Shown piece by piece: positions 59,033 to 64,000 of a stretch of 64,000 nt of DNA; within the stretch, counting starts at the first letter, position 1, and the number at the start of each line of letters is the position of its first letter. The notes below the pieces were generated by a model. That model worked only from the letters and a program-made list of their open reading frames with translations. It was not told where the DNA came from and did not search any database. This DNA is from Panonychus citri (Eukaryota > Arthropoda > Arachnida > Trombidiformes > Tetranychidae), in assembly GCF_014898815.1 (NCBI RefSeq), contig NW_026515513.1, forward strand, positions 558,001-622,000, in the 5' to 3' direction. A program made the position numbers and the translations under genes.

Positions 59033-60549
59033 ATGTCCATGTTTAATAGTATCTTTAGGCCTTGGGATCAATCATCATCTTCATCCTCATCCTCATCATC
59101 TGCATCTTCATCACCTTCATCATCATTATCTTCCTCATTAACCTCATTGTCTTTGTCAACAACATCTCTACCTTCAACTATATCAACACTTTATCCATCA
59201 CTTAATCAAATTTATCATGATTACTTAAGTGTCTCATCACCAATTAAATCATCAGCTAATCATTATCATCATAATCCGTTGTCTTCATCTTCATCAACCT
59301 CTTCATCCTCATCAATATCACCCTCAGTGAATAAGAAACAGCGACCGAAAAAGTTTAAATGTCCACATTGTCAGGTCTCATTTTCTAATAACGGTCAACT
59401 CAAAGGTCACATCAGGATACACACAGGTAAGTTAATTGTCCAATCATTTGAAAGAAATTAAATTATTCCTATCAATATAACCTGTGGGGGTAAATTTTGA
59501 GACTTTTTGTTTTAATTTAAATATTTAGAAAACTTCTTGTGTTAATTTCGTGAAAATCATGATTATCATTTTTCATTACTTCATGAAGACTCGTGTGAAA
59601 TTTTATTAATTTTAACTGAGCTTTTTGACCACAATCATCAATCATTTACCATTGATTTTCCATAAAGAGATGATTCATGAAGTTCTTGATTTAAAATGAT
59701 TCAATTTTCATGTAAAAATCTCCATAGACAATGTCTCTTCAATGGTAAATGATTTTTTGATTAAATTTAAATAAATTTTGAGCTTGATCGTTTTAATTGT
59801 TCAAATTTATTCAATAGTAGCTCAAAAATCCAAAGAATATTTTGTTTTAATTTTAATTTTCGAAAGTTCAATATTCATCGAAAAAATGACCTCCAAATAA
59901 AAAAGATTGAAAAACAAAAATTCTATCACTTTAGATATAATTTAATTGTAATTAAACTAATCATCATAAAATGATCATTTATGTATCATGTTAAAGCTTA
60001 TTATCTAACTCTAATTATACTAAATTTATTAATCAAAAATGATAAGTTTTCTAACAATCAAGCGAAATGTAAGCTCGAAAAAATTTTGGCCATTACTTAG
60101 TTGTTTACCTAATATAATTTATCCATAATTTATTCAAATCAAATTGTCACCTCAATGAATTTGTGATCTGATTTTATTAATTTTTGGTCTTCATCTCATC
60201 GTCATTCCGTTTAGGTGAACGTCCGTTTATCTGTGACCACGAAAATTGTGGTAAAACTTTCACTCGAAATGAGGAGTTAACCCGACACAAGCGAATCCAT
60301 TCTGGCCTTCGACCTTTCTCATGTTCGATATGTTCAAAAAGGTTCGGTCGTAAAGATCATCTGAAAAAACACGTTAAAACCCATGAGACCAAATACTCGT
60401 GTCCACCCTCAATGCCCATTCCATTAGCCGCTGCCCTTGGATACACTGGTCAAGCGTTCATCCCCGCCGCCGCGGCCACAACACTACTCAACACTTATCA
60501 CAATCATCACCATCACAATTACGGTTCTCAATGGTTCCAATACATTTGA
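59033..60549 (+). CDS. hkb: Huckebein-like C2H2 zinc-finger transcription factor
   Basis: Two exons: 59033-59426 and 60215-60549, giving 242 residues. A long Ser/Thr-rich N-terminus precedes three C2H2 fingers (about 108-190): CPHCQVSFSNNGQLKGHIRIH, CDHENCGKTFTRNEELTRHK, and CSICSKRFGRKDHLKKHVKTH, joined by TGERPF and SGLRPF linkers. The intron splits the first linker. The C-terminus has an Ala-rich stretch and a His-rich tail (HNHHHHN). The finger phrases SNNGQLKGHIRIH and TRNEELTRHKRIH match what I recall of insect Huckebein, a terminal gap-type repressor of the Sp/KLF relatives. The exact family assignment is from memory and less certain than the zinc-finger call. Confidence 0.8.
59427..60214 (+). 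other. Intron of the Huckebein-like gene
   Basis: A 788-nt AT-rich intron with no ORF or RNA gene seen. The acceptor is TCCGTTTAG at 60214. Confidence 0.8.
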
Positions 60550-60948
60550 ACAACAAATTATATCATAAATTATATTTATCTAAATGAATATTTTATTGAT
60601 ACTAATCAAATCTGACCAATGGACAATTAACTTTAATCAACAAATTGTAAGTTAATTTAATAATGTAATTGATGCTAATACAAAACAAAAAAAAAAGCTT
60701 TTCTTTTATACAATCAATTGGTAATTGTCAAAAATTATATATTATTATTATTAATACTTATTATTAATTGAAAACAATTAAAAGATCAATGAAAACAATC
60801 AAGAAACAATTTATGTGATGATTAATTAATTGAAAGGGGATGAAAAAAGTTAATTACAAAGCGAAAATTAATCTTCTCATTTGGATACATAAATAACGAG
60901 TCATTTAATTGTTATTACTCTTGTTTTGTGTGGTTAATTAACTAATTG
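60550..60948. other. Convergent 3' flank between Huckebein-like and otopetrin genes
   Basis: An AT-rich 399-bp spacer. An AATAAA-like word (AATACTTATTATTAAT) and runs of A are present. Nothing else is supported. Confidence 0.45.
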
Positions 60949-63091
60949 TTATTTAATTTTCCAAAAATGAATGAAAACCAAACCGGAATAGAAACGATTC
61001 AAAGTGACCAGTAGTTGGGGAAGATGATGAAGTGAAAGTGTCTGAGCGGAGGTCATATGAGTGGCCATTGAGGTTATCTCTAGAATCCATAGGCTAAAAT
61101 TGGACAGTATAAGGTAAGCGAAGACATCTCTTGACCGGTGGAGTTTCCGTCCATCGGAGCGAAGGAGAAAAGTTTGTAAAGTGATCTGAATAATAAGAGC
61201 ACCATGATTGACCATCTTATGGGAAGATAGTGAATTCTCAAGTGCCGACATGACGACATCATAAATGGCCAAAGTATAGGCACCAGCGACCGTTATAATG
61301 GACATGATATGATTATCATTGGGATCGAGACAAGGATCGGCAATTTTGTGTAAACCTTTACGCTTACGACCTCGAAGTATCAATCCAATGAGCGCAGCGG
61401 TTGCCGATAAACCCTAATATTAGTTATAGAAAATTAATTAGATTAGTGACCTGAGAGAGTTGATTGGGACTTGTTTTCGAGATTTTTACCTGAATCGATG
61501 TGTGAGTTATTAATGTGATCTCTGGATTACCAAGTAATAAGACAATTAGTGCCGTTGAGATTATTAATATTCCCATGAAAAAGCCTTTGATTGATGAGGG
61601 TTTCTTGGCGAAACTGAAAGAAGTGTTATCGTCCAGGTCAGATAATCGAGGTTTCAACGTGTTATAATTACAGCGATTATTTTGAATCCACATGTAGCCC
61701 AAAATGAAGGCCGTTAATAGTTGATAATTGTGTAAGATTGGTAAAAGTAGATCGGAAAATGAGGTCGGTAAAATGTTTGGACGCGATGAAATAAGTGAAG
61801 TTGAAAGAGAGGCAAAAGAAGAGGTTGCCAATGAGGATGATGATAAAAATGGTGCCGATGGTTGTAAAAGTGATGATGATGATGATGATCGTCCATTTAT
61901 TGATGATCTGTGAACACATGAACCATGATTTGGGTCAAAATTGATCAGCCAAAGGGACAATTGACACGCAAAGAGATGAGCGACCGCAATGTTTTTCAAA
62001 CTGTACTTTGGTCCTCGTTGAGCGCGGGTGAAAATAAAGTGCATCAAAAGGAAGACGAAAAGAAACTGGAGAACTGGAAAGAAAAGGAATTGATCATGTA
62101 AACATTGGGTCAAGTTCAGGCCAATTGCGATCAACTGGACAAGACCCAAGGCAATCGAACCAAACAGAATCGAAGTGTTTTCTATAAAACGAAAGAAAGA
62201 AAAATGTAAATACAAAACATTGAACTCGAAATTTTTTCCCCAAACTTTGCTAAAGACTCGAACTGACCTGGGTGACCTTCTTCGGGCCCATAATAGTCTT
62301 TGGTTGTCCAGCAGCGGATCAAAATGATGAATAATATTGAAGTTCCCAAGAGATAACCATGGTAATAGTAAACTGTCAATGTGAACCAATGACGATTTGG
62401 AATTGAATTACCTGGAGAAAAGGTTAACAAGAATCAGTTAATCATTCTAATCTTTATCATTCAACAATTAACTAATTGTGTTACCTGAGATACGAAGTAA
62501 GGTTATGGTACAGGCGAGATGAAAAATTGAATACAATTGAGAGAAGAAGATATTTTTTGGCCTTTTCTTGTAAACTCGACATCGATTCCAAAAATCATCT
62601 CGAACTACATCAATTCCATTGATAATTGTTGGCTGACCAGTGGCCGATGGTTTTGAAGGTGGACCAATAACCATTTTGGTACTTGTATTACCTTCAGGGG
62701 GTAAAGATGTAGGTGAGGATCTACGTCCACCTCCACCATTACTATGTTGTTGTTGTTGTTGATGATGAGGATGATTAGATGATGAAATTGGATATTTAAA
62801 TGAGGTCGTGGTGTTGCTACTCGGTGTGGTCACCTGGATGGTTGTCGCTGTTAAACCTTTTCCAGAGAGAATTTGATTGACCTCAGGTCGACCCGAAGAT
62901 CGACCGGAAGATGCTATAGACGAGGAACCATCTTTACAGTCCAACATTGAGGCCGAATTAAAGTATCCCGCTGAAGAGGCCACGGCGATCGGCAAAGAGC
63001 TGATGACACAAGCGGTAGATGATGAGGTTGATGATGAAGGTGAACTTTCAATTATTTGATTAATTGGATAATTGTAAAGCTTTTTACCAAA
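60949..63091 (-). CDS. Otopetrin proton channel (OtopL-like), 5' end unresolved
   Basis: Four exons on the minus strand: 63091-62485, 62411-62268, 62181-61490, 61413-60949, giving 635 residues in phase. The first listed exon begins at a likely acceptor (TGTCAATAG) after an in-frame stop, so one or more 5' exons probably lie beyond 63091 or the window. The first ATG in this exon would give MLDCKDGSS. The N-terminal 150 residues are Ser-rich and cytosolic. Helices include FSQLYSIFHLACTITLLRI, YLLGTSILFIILI and SILFGSIALGLVQLIAI. The otopetrin block NIAVAHLFACQLSLWLINF is present, as is the conserved C-terminus YLILSNFSLWILE ... LVTLNRFYSGLVFIHFWK. In the family, otopetrins are 12-TM plasma-membrane proton channels (acid taste, gravity organs). 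A Ser-rich loop splits the two halves. Confidence 0.87.
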
Positions 63092-64000
63092 CTATTGACA
63101 GTAATTAAAAAGAAACAAAAATCAAATAATTAACTCACAATTGACTATTGGAATTCAATTTTTCGGATAAAATTAGATTAATTGTTGATCAACAATCAAT
63201 CACAAGAAAAGCAAATAATGTCAATCTGATTATTTTTGACTCTTTCTTGATATTCAATTGGTTTGATTAGTGAAGATCATCTTGATTGATGAAGTTTAAT
63301 CAACCTTTTCAATAATGATTAGGATAATTATTACCTTTCAAAAACATCAATTTACTTGCACCATTGATTATAATCAAACAAACAACAATTAACTATTAGC
63401 TTAAACTTGTTGATTGTTGTAGTTGACTTTTTTTTGTTCAAATTGTAAAACATTAAAAAAAATCAAGAGCAAATGATTAACCTAATCATTAACTGATTTT
63501 TGAACATGATGATCACTTTCATGATTCAATCTATTGATTAACCTTGAAATTGAGATTTTCAAAAAGACAATCAAAGAGAAACTGATCTAATTGTTTGCCT
63601 GTTAATTGTTGATCACCAAAAATTAATCTACCATTTGAATTAGAAATCAAATGATCAATTTCATTTATAAACTTTTTTTTTTCCTCAAAACTTGTAACAC
63701 TTTCGGAAACTAAATCAAATCAAAATAACAACAAATAACAATCAACTTGATACAAACAATTAAGCTTTTAACTAATAATAATAATTCAACCTTAATGTAC
63801 AACAATTAACAAACTTAACAGGAAATTTACGGAATTGTCCAAATAATAAAACTATCAAAATTCAATAGCAATTTGTGAAAAAAAAAGATGAACAATTAAC
63901 AATTATTATTAATGGTAAATTGTTGCAACATTTAAAAGGTTGATTAAGGTAGAAACAATTAACTAGCTAGTTAACACATAGCATCTTGATTGTTGATTAT
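63092..64000. other. Otopetrin 5' region (intron or upstream), no exon recognised
   Basis: AT-rich DNA with many ACAATTAA words. A pyrimidine-rich stretch on the minus strand leads into the presumed acceptor at 63092-63093. No convincing start exon was found. Confidence 0.4.

Noticed and set aside
1..64000. tRNA, rRNA, CRISPR or bacterial operon features
   Set aside because: No cloverleaf, rRNA-like block, spaced direct repeats or operon spacing was recognised by eye; a tRNAscan-SE or Rfam search would be needed to exclude small RNAs fully.

Overview
The window is nuclear DNA of an arthropod. Genes are split by short GT-AG introns, the non-coding DNA is AT-rich, and the proteins include arthropod-type families (Slimb, a Huckebein-like zinc finger, a DUF7042/7043-type secreted protein). 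The compact, AT-rich style with very frequent ACAATTAA/TTAATTGT words suggests an acariform mite such as a spider mite. That is an inference from style, not a database match. No bacterial operon, CRISPR array or tRNA/rRNA gene was seen. Exon boundaries given here were derived by hand from splice consensus, reading phase and family homology. || Layout, left to right: slimb/beta-TrCP (+, 731-3254); a RASSF1/5-type Ras-association gene (+, 5655-7624) with a break in its reading frame; ER glucosidase I, MOGS (+, 8792-11149, intronless); MMADHC/cblD (-, 11451-12329); a secreted DUF7042/7043-type cysteine-rich protein (+, 12946-15539); ribosomal protein L8/uL2 (-, 16924-17814); the METTL16 m6A methyltransferase (+, 18318-20014); the CLU/CLUH clustered-mitochondria protein (-, 20265-25462); a non-LTR retrotransposon region (-, about 25861-31605) with a long APE-RT ORF and two zinc-knuckle ORF1 regions; an F-box/CAMSAP chimeric gene (+, 31899-38069); animal fatty acid synthase (+, 41502-50626); an 8.4-kb gene-free stretch holding a 6.5-kb inverted repeat (51693-58158) with a second inverted repeat inside it; a Huckebein-like zinc-finger gene (+, 59033-60549); and an otopetrin proton-channel gene (-, 60949-63091, 5' end not resolved). 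|| The most notable finding is the gene at 31899-38069. Its first two and a half exons are a DNA-level copy of the slimb gene 31 kb upstream: exons 1 and 2 have the same lengths (220 and 187 nt), and the dimerisation region and F-box are kept. The copy runs in frame, inside one uninterrupted exon, into the C-terminal half of a CAMSAP/Patronin protein, with two coiled coils and the microtubule minus-end-binding CKK domain. All six exons join in phase to a 937-residue protein. This predicts an SCF-type F-box protein whose WD40 substrate reader has been replaced by a microtubule minus-end module. || Other points of interest: a 36-nt block identical between slimb and the chimera inside an otherwise diverged intron; 297-bp inverted-repeat arms that are 99.3% identical although 4.8 kb apart; and a recurring AGGTGGCGCT-like (CTCF/YY1-like) word upstream of several genes. 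The genes are independent housekeeping or developmental units with no sign of a shared pathway. Divergent pairs (MMADHC/DUF7042 gene, RPL8/METTL16, CLU/chimera) and convergent pairs (MOGS/MMADHC, METTL16/CLU, huckebein-like/otopetrin) share short flanks.
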